Assembly (NCBI GenBank): GCA_022606425.2
Contig: JAHDVF020000504.1
Span: 806,001-870,000 of the forward strand
Length of the DNA: 64,000 bases
Reading direction: 5' to 3'
Origin: Lepidostoma basale
Taxonomy: Eukaryota; Arthropoda; Insecta; Trichoptera; Lepidostomatidae
Position 1 is the stretch's first letter, and every line of letters begins with the position of its first letter. Below are positions 55,631 through 58,682 of the stretch, in pieces. The notes beneath the pieces are model-generated. The model was given only the letters and a program-made list of their open reading frames with translations. It was not told the origin of the DNA and ran no database searches. A program made the position numbers and the translations under genes.

Positions 55631-58190
55631 TTTGTGTATCTTCAGATTTTTAATATAAACAAAGCATTAATGCAACGAAAAAAATAATTAAGTACTTATT
55701 AATGGCAAAATAAAATGAATAAAATAAAATAAATTTAATTTTAAAAAATTTATAACTCTCAAAACTTTATTATTAGTGAGATTTTTGTTGTTGGATGCTA
55801 GATGCCAATTTTTTTTATGCCTGAATGTTATAATATCCTCCGTTTCCGTTGTTTGTGAAACTATTGATGAACGAAGAAAATACACATGGCTATTTAAATA
55901 TTTTAATACTATTTCTAAAATTTTATTTAATTTATTATATAATCACTTTTATTTTTTTCTCTTATTTCGCGTGCCATGCAAAATTGTCTCGTGCCATAGG
56001 TTCACCATCCCTGATAAAGAGGATTCCCACCGCTTACCCGAAGCTATTATAGGCGAACGGCGCTTTTCGTCAGCTTCGCTCATTCAATCCCTAGGCCCGT
56101 CCATCGTCCATGCGGGACTCATGCTAGAAAAAATATATGTAAGAAATCAAGAGGGACCCTGGCCACATTTAATCTACTCCTATTTTCCTCTATGTCCCGT
56201 CGTACGTGCAGATTGACTTCTTCTTATTCTTCTTCCTCAGCCATTCCCATCCACTCCTGGAAAAAGGCCTACTCTATTCGCTTCCATGTCACTCTGTCTT
56301 GTGCAGACTGCATCCAGGTTATACCGACGTGTCTGTTCAGACCATTCTTCCACCGTAGTTGCGGTCGTCCTGCACTTCTCTTTGTCGTCTACAGTCTGAT
56401 TGACTATCACTTGAGAATAGGAGTCTCTGTCTCTGGCAGCTCGAAATAGCTCCTCAACACTTTTTCAGTCCTTCCAGTTCCTTATATTGTGGAGCCAGGA
56501 GTTTTTCCTCCTGCCAGCACCTCATCGACCCTCATATTAATCTCCCCTTAGCACATAGTCTATATGACACCTCACAGGCTTTAATATTGGCCTAAGATTC
56601 TGCTGCTGACCATATCGATCCAAGGAATCTGTAACATTTTGCGTTGCAACCACATTTCAAACACCTCTAGCCGTTTTTTAAGGTCCACGATTCAAAACCC
56701 TCGTTTTAGGTTTTCAATGGCCGAAACTTTATTAATTTTATACAATTCAATCAACGTTTGTCCATATTGAACTCCAGAAAGTATAAAATCTTAAGTTTAT
56801 AAACATTATGTAAATGTGATCACCTTTTTTTTATATTCATTCTAGTAATTTAGACTAGAAATTTTCAATTTAAAAGAGTAACTACAAGATTTATTAATCT
56901 CAGAATTTGTTTTTATGAGAAATTTAAAACAATTCATTATGAAAAATATTAATTAAAGTGTATTGTTGAATATGGACACCTTTAGTCAGATTTTGACAGA
57001 GATATGTTATACTCAATTTAAGTTTTTATTGCAATCCCAAGAAAGCTCAAATGTATGTGAAATTGGTCAACATAATATATAATTATAATAACTGTCTTAT
57101 AAACTAATTGGACTAAGCTGGGCAGATTTCGGAAACATGGGTTACATCCTTAAAAACCGGAAAATACCGATCTACCCGAAACGAAAAGTCTATGAAGCCT
57201 GTCTTCTGCCAGCTGGTACTTATGGTCTTGAAACTGTAACATTGTCCAAACAAAGTGCTGAGAAACTACGAGTGACCCAAAGAGCCATGTTAGGAATAAG
57301 CCTAAGAATCAGAGTCAGAAACGATACGGTGAGAGAAAAAACAAAGGTCACTGGCATTATCCACCGGGTGGCGACTCTAAAATGGCAATGGGCAGGCAGA
57401 GAAGACCTTTGTCCAGGAGTGGAGGGAATAGGCTGAGGAAGAAGAAGAAGAAACTAAATTATATTAATTTAATGGTGTTAAAAAATACATTAATTCAATC
57501 TCATGGTTCAAAATACATATTAACGCAACAAATCTTAATATATATGTTTAAAAATGTGATCAGTTTCAAGAACTTAATCGCCCTTTCTTATTCTGCTGGT
57601 GTCATGTCTGCCCCCCCCCCCGACCTTGACATAGGCATCTCTGAACCAGGTAAACACCTTTGGACTATTCATGGGTCGCCGGGATTCAGTGCCATAACCT
57701 GATCATATCTTTTCCATTTTTTTTGTCGAATAACTCTGTATTGAAAACATTTTATGGTTTGTTTTACATAAACATGCTTAATACTAATTAGTGAATCATT
57801 TTACGTATTCATTAGTTAACTGCAATGCAAAATTGCGTAATTATAAAATAATGAAGTATTTCCTAGCAAGCAGATGCCTTAAAACTCCATTAATTGTTTT
57901 AGGAGTCGGACAGTCCATCAACTCCGCAGCACTGCGCCTTCCCTGAAGAGGACTTCAAATCACCCGATACCCGTTCCCCATACTACTCGCCTCACCGTCT
58001 GCAGAAGACGGGGTCGTTTTCCGGTTCGTCTACCTCGTCCACCGCCCCCGACTGGCTGCAAAGGAGGTCGCGCGGCCTCATCCTAAGGGCCTCGAGCCTG
58101 GAGCACCCGGAGCCCTCCAGATCCTCCCCCACCCCCTCGGGGTTGGCCTGCAAGTCCAGCAGTTCGGAGGGCGGCCACAAGAGACTCTGA
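12765..58190 (+). CDS. Cngl: Cyclic nucleotide-gated channel-like protein, 21 exons, 5' incomplete
   Basis: Joining 21 exons with GT-AG junctions and matching phases gives 5532 nt, exactly divisible by three: 1843 residues and a TGA stop. Residue numbers here count from the first visible codon. Order: end of S2 (about 5-26), S3 (53-69), S4 (75-100), S5 (103-125), pore loop with TTIGD (165-169), S6 (about 180-205), C-linker (207-290), cyclic nucleotide-binding domain (about 291-410, with FGEI at 350-353 and KRTA at 363-366), then a tail of more than 1400 residues that is Ser/Pro-rich, with a coiled coil near 1289-1342. The family forms cation channels in the plasma membrane opened by cGMP or cAMP. 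The wording matches insect Cngl rather than the CNGA or CNGB subunits. No ATG belongs to it here, so N-terminus, S1 and most of S2 lie upstream of the window. Introns run from 83 bp to over 7 kb. Identification rests on recognition, not a search. Confidence 0.92.
13695..13762 (+). pseudogene. tRNA-Arg(UCU)-like remnant
   Basis: A-box-like TAGTGTAGACC, anticodon stem CTTGG/TCAAG closing a loop with TCT, and a B box GGTTCGAGCCT. Acceptor and T stems do not pair well, so this is a pseudogene or SINE head, not a working tRNA. Confidence 0.4.
13957..15230 (-). mobile_element. Complete mariner with dead transposase
   Basis: 1274 bp flanked by TA on both sides (13955-13956, 15231-15232), with inverted ends starting TTAGGTCCTTACATATGAAA. 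The minus-strand gene starts at the ATG at 15038-15040 ([14 protein letters not shown]). It has an early TAA (14948-14950), an in-frame deletion at [10 protein letters not shown] that removes the usual CDEKW box with the first catalytic Asp, a 27-bp tandem duplication (14438-14464 and 14465-14491), and frame breaks before LLLHDNAR and [14 protein letters not shown]. It cannot move itself, but its ends are intact. Confidence 0.9.
15286..15438 (+). CDS. Cngl: Cngl exon B (S4 end, S5)
   Basis: Acceptor TTTAAAG and donor CAG|GTTGGT; phase 0 both ends, 51 codons (residues 84-134). Encodes the rest of S4 ([14 protein letters not shown]) and the S5 helix [20 protein letters not shown]. It lies only 55 bp beyond the complete mariner at 13957-15230. 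Confidence 0.93.
15534..15746 (+). other. Unidentified open frame, possible repeat debris
   Basis: 70 codons with a non-random look ([34 protein letters not shown]), the style of LINE C-termini, but I cannot place it. No start context, splice signals or partner exons. Confidence 0.3.
16230..16640 (+). mobile_element. LINE fragment (GHMVKLGGD type)
   Basis: [30 protein letters not shown], with frame breaks. A related family is at 57120-57455 (+) and, inverted, at 53795-54215. Confidence 0.6.
16738..16885 (+). mobile_element. RTE-like LINE tail, decayed
   Basis: Keeps CGATGTGCGTGCATGATACG, GTGTGTCAGAAA and the CGTGATGGTTAGTTA terminus. Confidence 0.6.
17500..17765 (-). mobile_element. LINE fragment, decayed
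   Basis: Minus-strand [26 protein letters not shown] and [16 protein letters not shown] match the region just before the 3' end of the 2560-3556 element. Confidence 0.6.
18298..18377 (+). repeat. Three copies of TTAACGCTATCCAT
   Basis: Exact 14-mers at 18298-18311, 18327-18340 and 18364-18377, each later copy preceded by CACAAT and one variable base. A short decayed tandem array. Confidence 0.7.
18420..18590. mobile_element. SINE remnant (-) next to RTE tail remnant (+)
   Basis: 18420-18510 read on the minus strand resembles the tRNA-derived SINE head (TGTGGTAGAGTGGCGAGAG... with a damaged B box). 18512-18590 is a worn RTE 3' end finishing GACGGTTAGTTAGTTAG. Confidence 0.45.
19850..20345. 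repeat. Family-1 foldback unit, interrupted
   Basis: Left half (19856-19938) and right half (20221-20345) are inverted copies carrying TGTCGCGAC..CTGTTTCGCC and its complement. The right-half ribozyme-like motif is split: CTGATGA at 19953-19959, the rest from 20218 to GTC at 20245-20247. The interruption is flanked by ATGCCAATATTT at 19959-19970 and 20218-20229. Confidence 0.8.
20026..20218. repeat. 193-bp near-perfect palindrome, family-2 hammerhead-like cores
   Basis: Arms 20026-20116 and 20128-20218 (91 bp) pair with one mismatch around an 11-nt centre. Each arm carries GCCAG..CTGGC, GAAACCGGTC and GCTGTCTAAATAAAG in outward orientation. Confidence 0.9.
20855..21618. mobile_element. piggyBac-like non-autonomous element, tentative
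   Basis: TTAA on both sides (20851-20854 and 21619-21622), left end CCCTTAACGTACC, and a shared inverted subterminal block CCATGTGGTAA (left near 20893, right near 21595). No transposase frame inside. The outermost bases of the two ends match poorly. Confidence 0.4.
21786..21817 (-). ncRNA. Hammerhead-like motif, family 2
   Basis: Minus strand: CTGATAA, extra A, GCT..AGC stem, GAAAC, CG, GTT. Position 8 is A, which would unpair the 3-8 contact. Confidence 0.5.
21850..22235 (-). repeat. Copy of the 10.7-kb element
   Basis: Starts with the ACATTTTGAATGTATACAAA end and contains the CTTCGTCTCTATTGAGATAA block; about 85% similar to 10771-11000 by eye. Confidence 0.65.
22544..22674 (+). CDS. Cngl: Cngl exon C (turret and pore loop)
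   Basis: Polypyrimidine tract plus CAG acceptor; donor GA|GTATGT, ending in phase 2. Residues 135-178. Encodes [12 protein letters not shown], the pore helix [12 protein letters not shown] and the selectivity-filter motif [11 protein letters not shown]. The acidic filter residue is Asp169, where CNGA subunits have Glu and CNGB subunits Gly. Confidence 0.94.
23219..23533. repeat. Short element bounded by 26-27-bp inverted ends
   Basis: Left GGTTAAGGCGTAAACACTGG... and right, in reverse complement, GTTAAGGCGTTAACACTGTG...; the ends differ by two one-base indels. The inner TGGAATTCCACAGTGTT recurs near 5480, so it is a dispersed family. Confidence 0.6.
24137..24203. ncRNA. Head-to-head hammerhead-like pair, family 4, decayed
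   Basis: Plus motif 24174-24203: TTGATAA, ACCTT..AAAGA, AAAAC, AT, GTA. The minus motif keeps AAAGGCGAAACGTGTC but has a disrupted core. Confidence 0.4.
25682..25746. ncRNA. Head-to-head hammerhead-like pair, family 4
   Basis: Minus motif 25682-25710 (TTGATAA, T, GCCTT..AAGGGC, GAAAC, ATGA) and plus motif 25716-25746 (TTGATAA, TATC..GATA, GAAACAC, GTA) separated by 5 bp. Core positions 3 and 8 are T and A instead of C and G in both. Confidence 0.5.
26880..27140 (-). repeat. Copy of the 10.7-kb element
   Basis: Carries GATGGCGCTAGTGTAGA, CGGAATGGGGAATATTGTTA and CTTCGTCTCTATTGAGATAC in the same order as the 11226-11455 arm. Confidence 0.65.
27160..27612 (+). mobile_element. RTE-like LINE 3' end, (GTT)n tail
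   Basis: [28 protein letters not shown], stop, [20 protein letters not shown], then frameshifts. The terminus reads GGGGAAACGGCGTGATGG then TTTGTTGTTG, not GTTA. Confidence 0.8.
27676..27832 (-). mobile_element. SINE with an RTE-like tail
   Basis: Minus strand: TGCCTATTGGTGGCGATGAG, B-box-like GGTTCGCAACC, a GC-rich middle, GGATGGAGTGCCGCATCG, then exactly the RTE 3' end (GTGTGGCAGT.. to (GTTA)n). A second copy is at 62790-62935. Confidence 0.6.
28198..28480 (+). mobile_element. RTE-like LINE 3' end, internally deleted, (GTT)n tail
   Basis: [25 protein letters not shown] start, an internal deletion joining GIMN to [20 protein letters not shown], and the GAAACGGCGTGATGGTTTG end. Confidence 0.72.
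28883..28918 (+). ncRNA. Hammerhead-like motif, family 1, U3/A8 variant
   Basis: TTGATAA, extra T, stem GCCAAC/GTTGGC with a 4-nt loop, GAAAC, AAC, AGTC. A partner in inverse orientation upstream (28815-28860) is badly decayed. Confidence 0.5.
29976..30129 (+). CDS. Cngl: Cngl exon D (S6, start of C-linker)
   Basis: Acceptor TGTGTAG; its first base completes the split Glu codon of exon C. Donor AAG|GTTTAT, phase 0. Residues 178-229: the S6 helix [20 protein letters not shown], followed by [19 protein letters not shown] and YMRHHK, the family-typical start of the C-linker. Confidence 0.94.
30236..30262 (-). ncRNA. Hammerhead-like motif, family 3, damaged site
   Basis: Minus: CTGAAGA, A, GGAT..GTCC, GAAAC, TT, then GAT where GTH is expected. 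Lies about 100 bp after exon D. Confidence 0.45.
30360..30690 (-). repeat. Unclassified dispersed repeat with TTTGA-type tail
   Basis: Shares CGATCTCCGAGGAGACCGCG, GTTCAGCAGACTA and an Arg-rich-looking middle with 60180-60370 (opposite orientation) and part of 54400-54660. All end in repeats of TTTGATT. Likely a non-LTR 3' end, class unknown. Confidence 0.5.
30889..30919 (+). ncRNA. Hammerhead-like motif, family 3
   Basis: CTGAAGA, A, a weak stem ending GTCC, GAAAC, AT, GTC. Followed by GTGTTTTATATAC, as in other copies. Confidence 0.5.
31070..31740 (-). mobile_element. LINE 3' fragment
   Basis: Minus strand: [54 protein letters not shown], with many stops. Related text lies at 32690-33150 (+) and 47420-47480. 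Confidence 0.65.
31850..32011 (+). CDS. Cngl: Cngl exon E (C-linker)
   Basis: Acceptor TTCTTTAG and donor AAA|GTAAGT; phase 0 both ends, 54 codons (residues 230-283). Contains [13 protein letters not shown] and [15 protein letters not shown], the two strongly conserved C-linker helices that couple nucleotide binding to the gate. Confidence 0.94.
32140..32239 (+). CDS. Cngl: Cngl exon F (C-linker end, start of nucleotide-binding domain)
   Basis: Acceptor CTTTTTAG and donor AAAG|GTATTT, phase 1. Residues 284-316 plus the first base of Gly317: [20 protein letters not shown], then [11 protein letters not shown], the opening beta strands of the binding domain. The intron before it is only 128 bp. 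Confidence 0.93.
32690..33150 (+). mobile_element. LINE 3' fragment
   Basis: [47 protein letters not shown], with stops; sits in the intron between exons F and G. Confidence 0.65.
33295..33433 (+). CDS. Cngl: Cngl exon G (nucleotide-binding domain core)
   Basis: Acceptor TTGCACAG and donor AA|GTAAAC, phase 2. Residues 317-363: [18 protein letters not shown], then [20 protein letters not shown]. The FGEI stretch is the phosphate-binding cassette that holds the cyclic nucleotide. Confidence 0.94.
33535..33974 (+). repeat. Putative solo or 5' LTR (BEL/Pao-like)
   Basis: About 440 bp starting TGTTATGTACCTAACC, with an internal TATA-like TATTATTAATATAAGGG, an AATAAA near 33897 and an end before AAATTGGTGGCAAAGTGGCA, which looks like a primer-binding site. 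No gag or pol follows, and no second LTR is seen. Confidence 0.4.
34541..34948. repeat. Element with about 45-bp imperfect inverted ends
   Basis: CGTCACCTGAGAGTAAGAGG.. (34541-34588) returns inverted at 34903-34948. The flank at 34440-34510 is similar to 40690-40740 (AACCTGCC..GGTTATG), so a dispersed family is likely. Confidence 0.5.
35266..35429 (+). CDS. Cngl: Cngl exon H (nucleotide-binding domain end)
   Basis: Acceptor TTTCAG and donor AAAG|GTAAAA, phase 1. Residues 363-417: [20 protein letters not shown] closes the beta roll, with Arg364 at the position that contacts the cyclic phosphate and Thr365 beside it (Thr here is associated with cGMP preference in CNG channels). [17 protein letters not shown] is the lid helix region. 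Confidence 0.93.
35681..35712 (+). ncRNA. Hammerhead-like motif with intact CTGATGA core
   Basis: CTGATGA, extra A, stem GGGC/GTCC (one G-U) closing TTCTGT, GAAAC, AT, GTT. Located 252 bp after exon H. Confidence 0.6.
36179..36375 (+). mobile_element. tRNA-derived SINE
   Basis: A box TGGCCGAGTGG and B box GGTTCGATTCC at proper spacing in a tRNA-Ser/Leu-like head (36179-36262), then a body TGGTCTGGTGTAGAATTC and CCTATCACATGTCA shared with 55345-55580. Confidence 0.8.
36455..36534 (+). CDS. Cngl: Cngl exon I (post-domain linker)
   Basis: Acceptor ATTTCAG and donor AAG|GTAAGC. 80 nt; residues 418-444, charged ([19 protein letters not shown], then HRLRSDVK). The donor side abuts a LINE 3' fragment that starts at about 36537. 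Confidence 0.85.
36537..36825 (+). mobile_element. LINE 3' end fragment
   Basis: [34 protein letters not shown] and tail region; several breaks. It begins two bases beyond the donor of exon I. Confidence 0.65.
36985..37250. repeat. Family-1 foldback unit with two hammerhead-like motifs
   Basis: Left arm starts GTTTTGGCCGAAACACTTGA; arms meet near 37130. Motifs: minus 37080-37117 (stem altered by a local duplication of TTTCGCC) and plus 37149-37184. Confidence 0.8.
37149..37184 (+). ncRNA. Hammerhead-like motif, family 1, best copy
   Basis: CTGATGA (37149-37155), extra T, perfect 6-bp stem GCCAAC/GTTGGC with loop ATCG, GAAAC, AGCT, GTC with cleavage predicted after 37184. Identical to 61324-61359. 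Confidence 0.65.
37487..37776. repeat. Family-1 foldback unit
   Basis: Left arm from GTCCATTGTTTTGGCCGAAA; motifs minus 37596-37631 (intact core, stem GCCAAC/GTTGGC, GTC) and plus 37678-37713 (CTGATGC, so A9 is lost). Confidence 0.8.
37814..38310 (+). repeat. Copy of the 10.7-kb element
   Basis: AAGGATTAATTGTATCTCAA start and TTTGTATACATTCAAAA end, with GGAGATGTCTCTCCAATT in the middle, as in the spacer of 11001-11225. It ends about 80 bp before exon J. Confidence 0.65.
38389..38574 (+). CDS. Cngl: Cngl exon J (basic Gly/Ser tail segment)
   Basis: Acceptor TTTACAG and donor GAG|GTAAGC; phase 0 both ends, 62 codons (residues 445-506). Arg-rich start ([14 protein letters not shown]), then a Gly/Ala/Ser run and [13 protein letters not shown]. 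Removing it would keep frame, so it could be a cassette exon; that is inference. Confidence 0.85.
38690..39918 (+). pseudogene. Jockey-like LINE remnant split by an RTE insertion
   Basis: [20 protein letters not shown], then [20 protein letters not shown] and [18 protein letters not shown] (38695-38928) continue after the insertion with [23 protein letters not shown] text (39740-39880). Part of the C-terminal RT/maturase-like region. Confidence 0.65.
39008..39513 (+). mobile_element. RTE-like LINE insertion with 11-bp target duplication
   Basis: 506 bp, 5'-truncated, ending in (GTTA)n. AAGAAGATATG flanks it at 38997-39007 and 39514-39524. Encodes [39 protein letters not shown], then a frameshift near 39250. 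Very close to the 1301-1985 copy. Confidence 0.88.
39925..40250 (+). mobile_element. RTE-like LINE 3' end, open frame, (GTT)n tail
   Basis: 100 open codons: [39 protein letters not shown], ending SAYPCGETA, then TGATGG and TTTGTTGTTGTTG. The best preserved copy of the GTT-tailed type. Confidence 0.85.
40932..41048 (+). CDS. Cngl: Cngl exon K (first GAGLPLL motif)
   Basis: Acceptor GTTTTAAG and donor CAG|GTAAAA; phase 0 both ends, 39 codons (residues 507-545). Ends in [17 protein letters not shown] (529-545), the first of three related motifs in the tail. Confidence 0.87.
41170..41490 (+). pseudogene. RTE-like reverse transcriptase fragment (YADD box)
   Basis: [35 protein letters not shown] (catalytic box), then after an internal deletion [20 protein letters not shown] and [14 protein letters not shown]. 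Supplies the region missing in the 3' fragments. Confidence 0.85.
41646..43854 (+). CDS. Cngl: Cngl exon L (2.2-kb disordered tail exon)
   Basis: Acceptor TTTTTTAAAG and donor AGAG|GTAATT, phase 1. Residues 546-1281. It opens with [12 protein letters not shown], continuing the helix of exon K, then a Ser/Pro/Lys-rich region with many SP dipeptides. Visible short motifs: [16 protein letters not shown] (584-599), [10 protein letters not shown] (684-693), [10 protein letters not shown] (760-769), [16 protein letters not shown] (998-1013), SILK (1093-1096) and KSVTF (1136-1140). No folded domain is recognised. The frame is open past the donor to a TAA at 43917-43919, so retention of the intron would give a shortened protein; the in-phase downstream exons argue that splicing is normal. 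Confidence 0.92.
43941..44040 (+). CDS. Cngl: Cngl exon M (coiled coil, first half)
   Basis: Acceptor TTTACAG and donor AG|GTATGA, phase 2. Residues 1282-1314: [20 protein letters not shown] with hydrophobic residues at helical spacing. The intron before it is 86 bp. Confidence 0.9.
44124..44403 (+). CDS. Cngl: Cngl exon N (coiled coil, second half, acidic segment)
   Basis: Acceptor ATCTTAG and donor ATG|GTGAAT. Residues 1315-1408. [20 protein letters not shown] continues the heptads of exon M, followed by RIQELERVG; this resembles in position and length the C-terminal leucine zipper of CNGA subunits, which sets subunit assembly. An acidic stretch follows. Reading through the donor meets a TAA at 44446-44448, a possible alternative C-terminus. 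Confidence 0.88.
44500..45030 (-). mobile_element. RTE-like LINE 3' end
   Basis: Minus: [77 protein letters not shown]; 138 open codons. A 29-bp piece (CATTGTGCACTGCCATCTTA...) is tandemly duplicated at 44971-45030. Confidence 0.83.
45070..45990 (-). mobile_element. Tigger/pogo element, internally deleted
   Basis: The right end in reverse complement is CAGTAGAACCTCCTTTATCC, the classic Tigger terminus, next to TA. Minus-strand protein: [20 protein letters not shown] and [19 protein letters not shown], the end of the DDE transposase, then an acidic C-terminal frame (45199-45627). N-terminal DNA-binding and most of the DDE domain are deleted. A 13-bp hairpin followed by a T run lies at 45882-45922. 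Confidence 0.75.
46095..46285 (-). mobile_element. RTE-like LINE 3' end, short
   Basis: (GTTA)n tail at the left, then the complement of CCTACGGCTTCGGGGAGACG and of the [10 protein letters not shown] region; truncated at about 46285, roughly 70 bp before exon O. Confidence 0.78.
46360..46460 (+). CDS. Cngl: Cngl exon O
   Basis: Acceptor AATCACAG and donor CG|GTGAGT, phase 2. Residues 1409-1441: [19 protein letters not shown], then [14 protein letters not shown]. The acceptor two bases downstream (CAGAG) would break frame, so the first AG is used here. Its donor is followed closely by a tandemly duplicated foldback repeat. Confidence 0.78.
46587..46622 (-). ncRNA. Hammerhead-like motif with compensatory stem change
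   Basis: CTAATGA (G5 altered), T, stem GTCAAC/GTTGAC, GAAAC, AGCT, GTC. Compared with 37149-37184, one C-G pair in stem II has become U-A on both sides. Confidence 0.55.
46940..46975 (-). ncRNA. Hammerhead-like motif, family 1
   Basis: Intact CTGATGA, stem GTCAAC/GTTGAT (one G-U), GAAAC, but the cleavage triplet reads CTC, so probably inactive. Confidence 0.5.
47119..47153 (+). ncRNA. Hammerhead-like motif, family 1
   Basis: Intact CTGATGA, stem TCAAC/GTTGA, GAAAC, AGCT, GTC. The partner strand of the second tandem unit. Confidence 0.55.
47774..47805 (-). ncRNA. Hammerhead-like motif, family 2
   Basis: CTGGCAA (core damaged at 6-8), A, perfect stem GCTCC..GGAGC, GAAAC, CG, GTC. Confidence 0.45.
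47993..48193 (+). CDS. Cngl: Cngl exon P (helical, acidic)
   Basis: Acceptor TTTTTTAG and donor AG|GTATCC. Residues 1442-1508: [20 protein letters not shown], then [20 protein letters not shown], likely a helix pair. Both joins keep frame with exons O and Q. Confidence 0.85.
48255..48680 (+). mobile_element. Decayed LINE 3' fragment
   Basis: [31 protein letters not shown] and a final [18 protein letters not shown] in shifting frames; lies in the intron after exon P. Confidence 0.55.
48743..48771 (-). ncRNA. Hammerhead-like motif, family 4, core shortened
   Basis: TTGAT directly joined to GCCTT..AGGGC, GAAAC, AT, GTC: two core bases are missing, the rest is intact. Confidence 0.4.
48790..49218. 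mobile_element. RTE-like LINE 3' end (-) plus a scrap of tail (+)
   Basis: Minus strand from the (GTTA)n tail at 48790 through [27 protein letters not shown] text to about 49165; then 49170-49218 is a plus-strand CTACCCCTTCAGGGAGATGG.. tail. Two opposed copies fused or a rearranged one. Confidence 0.72.
49255..49551. mobile_element. hAT-type MITE, 297 bp
   Basis: Ends CAGCGATTCTCAAAACTTTT and, inverted, CAGTGGTTCTTAAAGTGTGC; flanked by CTCTAGAC (49247-49254) and CTCTAGAT (49552-49559), an 8-bp target duplication with one difference. Confidence 0.82.
49597..49710 (+). CDS. Cngl: Cngl exon Q
   Basis: Acceptor TTTCCAG and donor AG|GTAACA. Residues 1509-1546: [20 protein letters not shown], then [17 protein letters not shown]. 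It starts 45 bp after a complete hAT-type MITE (49255-49551). Confidence 0.84.
49755..49885 (-). repeat. Half of a family-1 foldback
   Basis: GTTAAAATTTATAACACTG start and motif minus 49831-49866 with stem GCCGAC/GTTGGC (one G-U) and GAAACAGATGTC, but core TTTATGA. No inverse partner. Confidence 0.6.
50030..50215 (-). mobile_element. LINE 3' end fragment
   Basis: Minus: [34 protein letters not shown]; tail TTCTTCTC at the left. Relative of 6825-7110. Confidence 0.65.
50410..50640 (+). mobile_element. RTE-like LINE 3' end, decayed
   Basis: [22 protein letters not shown], then an internal deletion and CCTACCTCTTCGGGGAGACG with (GTTA)n. Confidence 0.75.
50661..50734. repeat. Small foldback, degenerate family-4 cores
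   Basis: 28-bp arms (50661-50688, 50707-50734) with few mismatches. Each arm reads TTGAGAATGCCCTT..GCGATAC outward, aligning with TTGATAATGCCTT..GGCGAAAC. Confidence 0.6.
51383..51565. repeat. Perfect 30-bp inverted repeat, 123-bp spacer
   Basis: 51383-51412 (CGGCTTGCGTAAGAATTTTT...) is the exact reverse complement of 51536-51565, with weaker similarity outside (CCCATA..CAGAAGCC / GGGCTTTTATGGG). Probably a MITE. Confidence 0.8.
51690..52175 (-). mobile_element. LINE 3' fragment
   Basis: Minus: [54 protein letters not shown]; stops and frame changes. Ends at [14 protein letters not shown]. Confidence 0.65.
52435..52631 (+). CDS. Cngl: Cngl exon R (His/Ser-rich)
   Basis: Acceptor TTCACCAG and donor GGAG|GTAACT, phase 1. 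Residues 1547-1612: [20 protein letters not shown], a His-rich [15 protein letters not shown] and [11 protein letters not shown], a basic stretch before Ser that would suit a basophilic kinase. Confidence 0.86.
53435..53612 (+). CDS. Cngl: Cngl exon S
   Basis: Acceptor ATTTCAG and donor AACAG|GTAATC, phase 2. Residues 1613-1671: [36 protein letters not shown] and [21 protein letters not shown] fits a basophilic kinase site. Confidence 0.86.
53795..54215 (-). mobile_element. LINE 3' end with (GAA)n tail
   Basis: 109 open codons: [60 protein letters not shown], ending [10 protein letters not shown] and a (GAA)n tail. Confidence 0.8.
54230..54660 (+). mobile_element. LINE 3' fragment followed by TTTGATT-tailed repeat
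   Basis: 54230-54375 keeps [13 protein letters not shown] and [10 protein letters not shown]; 54400-54660 matches the repeat at 60180-60370 and ends in TGATTTGATTTGATTTGATT. Confidence 0.55.
54751..54979 (+). CDS. Cngl: Cngl exon T (GC-rich, charged helix)
   Basis: Acceptor TTTTCCTAG and donor GAG|GTAAGG, phase 0 at the end. Residues 1672-1748: [20 protein letters not shown], a Gly/Ser linker, then [20 protein letters not shown], a strongly charged helix. Much more GC-rich than its intron surroundings. Confidence 0.88.
55249..56013. mobile_element. hAT-like element containing a SINE
   Basis: Ends CAGGGATGGTGAAC and its exact inverse at 56000-56013; flanking octamers ACATAGAG and ATAAAGAG match at 6 of 8. 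GTGCCA is repeated in both subterminal regions. Confidence 0.7.
55345..55628 (+). mobile_element. tRNA-derived SINE with 49-A tail
   Basis: Head GGCCTTCGTGGCAGAGTGG and GGTTCGATTCC, body as in 36179-36375, and an uninterrupted A run at 55580-55628. The long clean tail suggests a recent insertion or expansion. Confidence 0.82.
56018..56205 (+). repeat. Unclassified repeat shared with 60945-61130
   Basis: Both read TTCCCACCG/CCCGCCACA..TACCCGA, CTATTATAGG/CTGTTATAGG, GGCCTGTCC-type text and CCACATTTAATCTACTC; about 75% alike by eye. No coding or RNA identity recognised. Confidence 0.5.
56222..56420 (-). mobile_element. LINE 3' end fragment
   Basis: Same sequence family as 53795-54215 (CTGTCTTGTGCAGACTGCAT, ACGTGTCTGTTCAGA), shorter and more decayed. 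Confidence 0.65.
57120..57455 (+). mobile_element. LINE 3' end fragment with (GAA)n tail
   Basis: [60 protein letters not shown], then a deletion and a (GAA)n tail. Lies in the last intron. Confidence 0.8.
57903..58190 (+). CDS. Cngl: Cngl exon U (terminal exon)
   Basis: Acceptor TTGTTTTAG; 95 codons (residues 1749-1843) then TGA. Ser/Pro-rich: [55 protein letters not shown] and a Ser-rich end finishing GGHKRL. GC-rich like exon T. Confidence 0.9.
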   Translation, partial: ESDSPSTPQHCAFPEEDFKSPDTRSPYYSPHRLQKTGSFSGSSTSSTAPDWLQRRSRGLILRASSLEHPEPSRSSPTPSGLACKSSSSEGGHKRL

Positions 58191-58682
58191 TGCTTGTCGC
58201 TCTGGTGCTTGGTGAACGACGGCAAAGAGTCGTACGAACTTGTAATTTTCTATTGTGTCTTCTGGGATTGTTACGTCATCTATTACAACGCGGTTTAATG
58301 CTGAAATATTTTCTGAATATCTAAAAGTACGCTTTTTTTCACACTACGTTCTGTATTTAGGCAACATCCTTATTTATTAGCCATTAGACCACTAAGCAAA
58401 ATCTACTTTATCTGTCAACAACTGTGCGGCACATTCTTCTTCGACACAATTAAAACATTTGTTTTATTATTACAAATCCATTCATTTTAGCAATAATTTA
58501 TCATATCAGTATCTCCTTTGAATTTTAATGAATCTATAAAACACATTCGAGATTTTTTAATCTGGCTAAAATCAATTGTAGAGGGCAAGGAATTAATTTT
58601 TAAATAATAAACTATTTGTTTTTATTTTAAACTCTGTTTTTATTGTAGCTCCGGCGGGAGCGAAACCGGTTGGTTCAATAAA
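58191..58682 (+). other. Cngl 3' UTR, probable
   Basis: After the stop the sequence becomes AT-rich. AATAAA hexamers occur at 58606-58611 and 58677-58682; the second sits inside a hammerhead-like repeat fragment (58645-58671). Which one is used cannot be told from sequence alone. Confidence 0.45.
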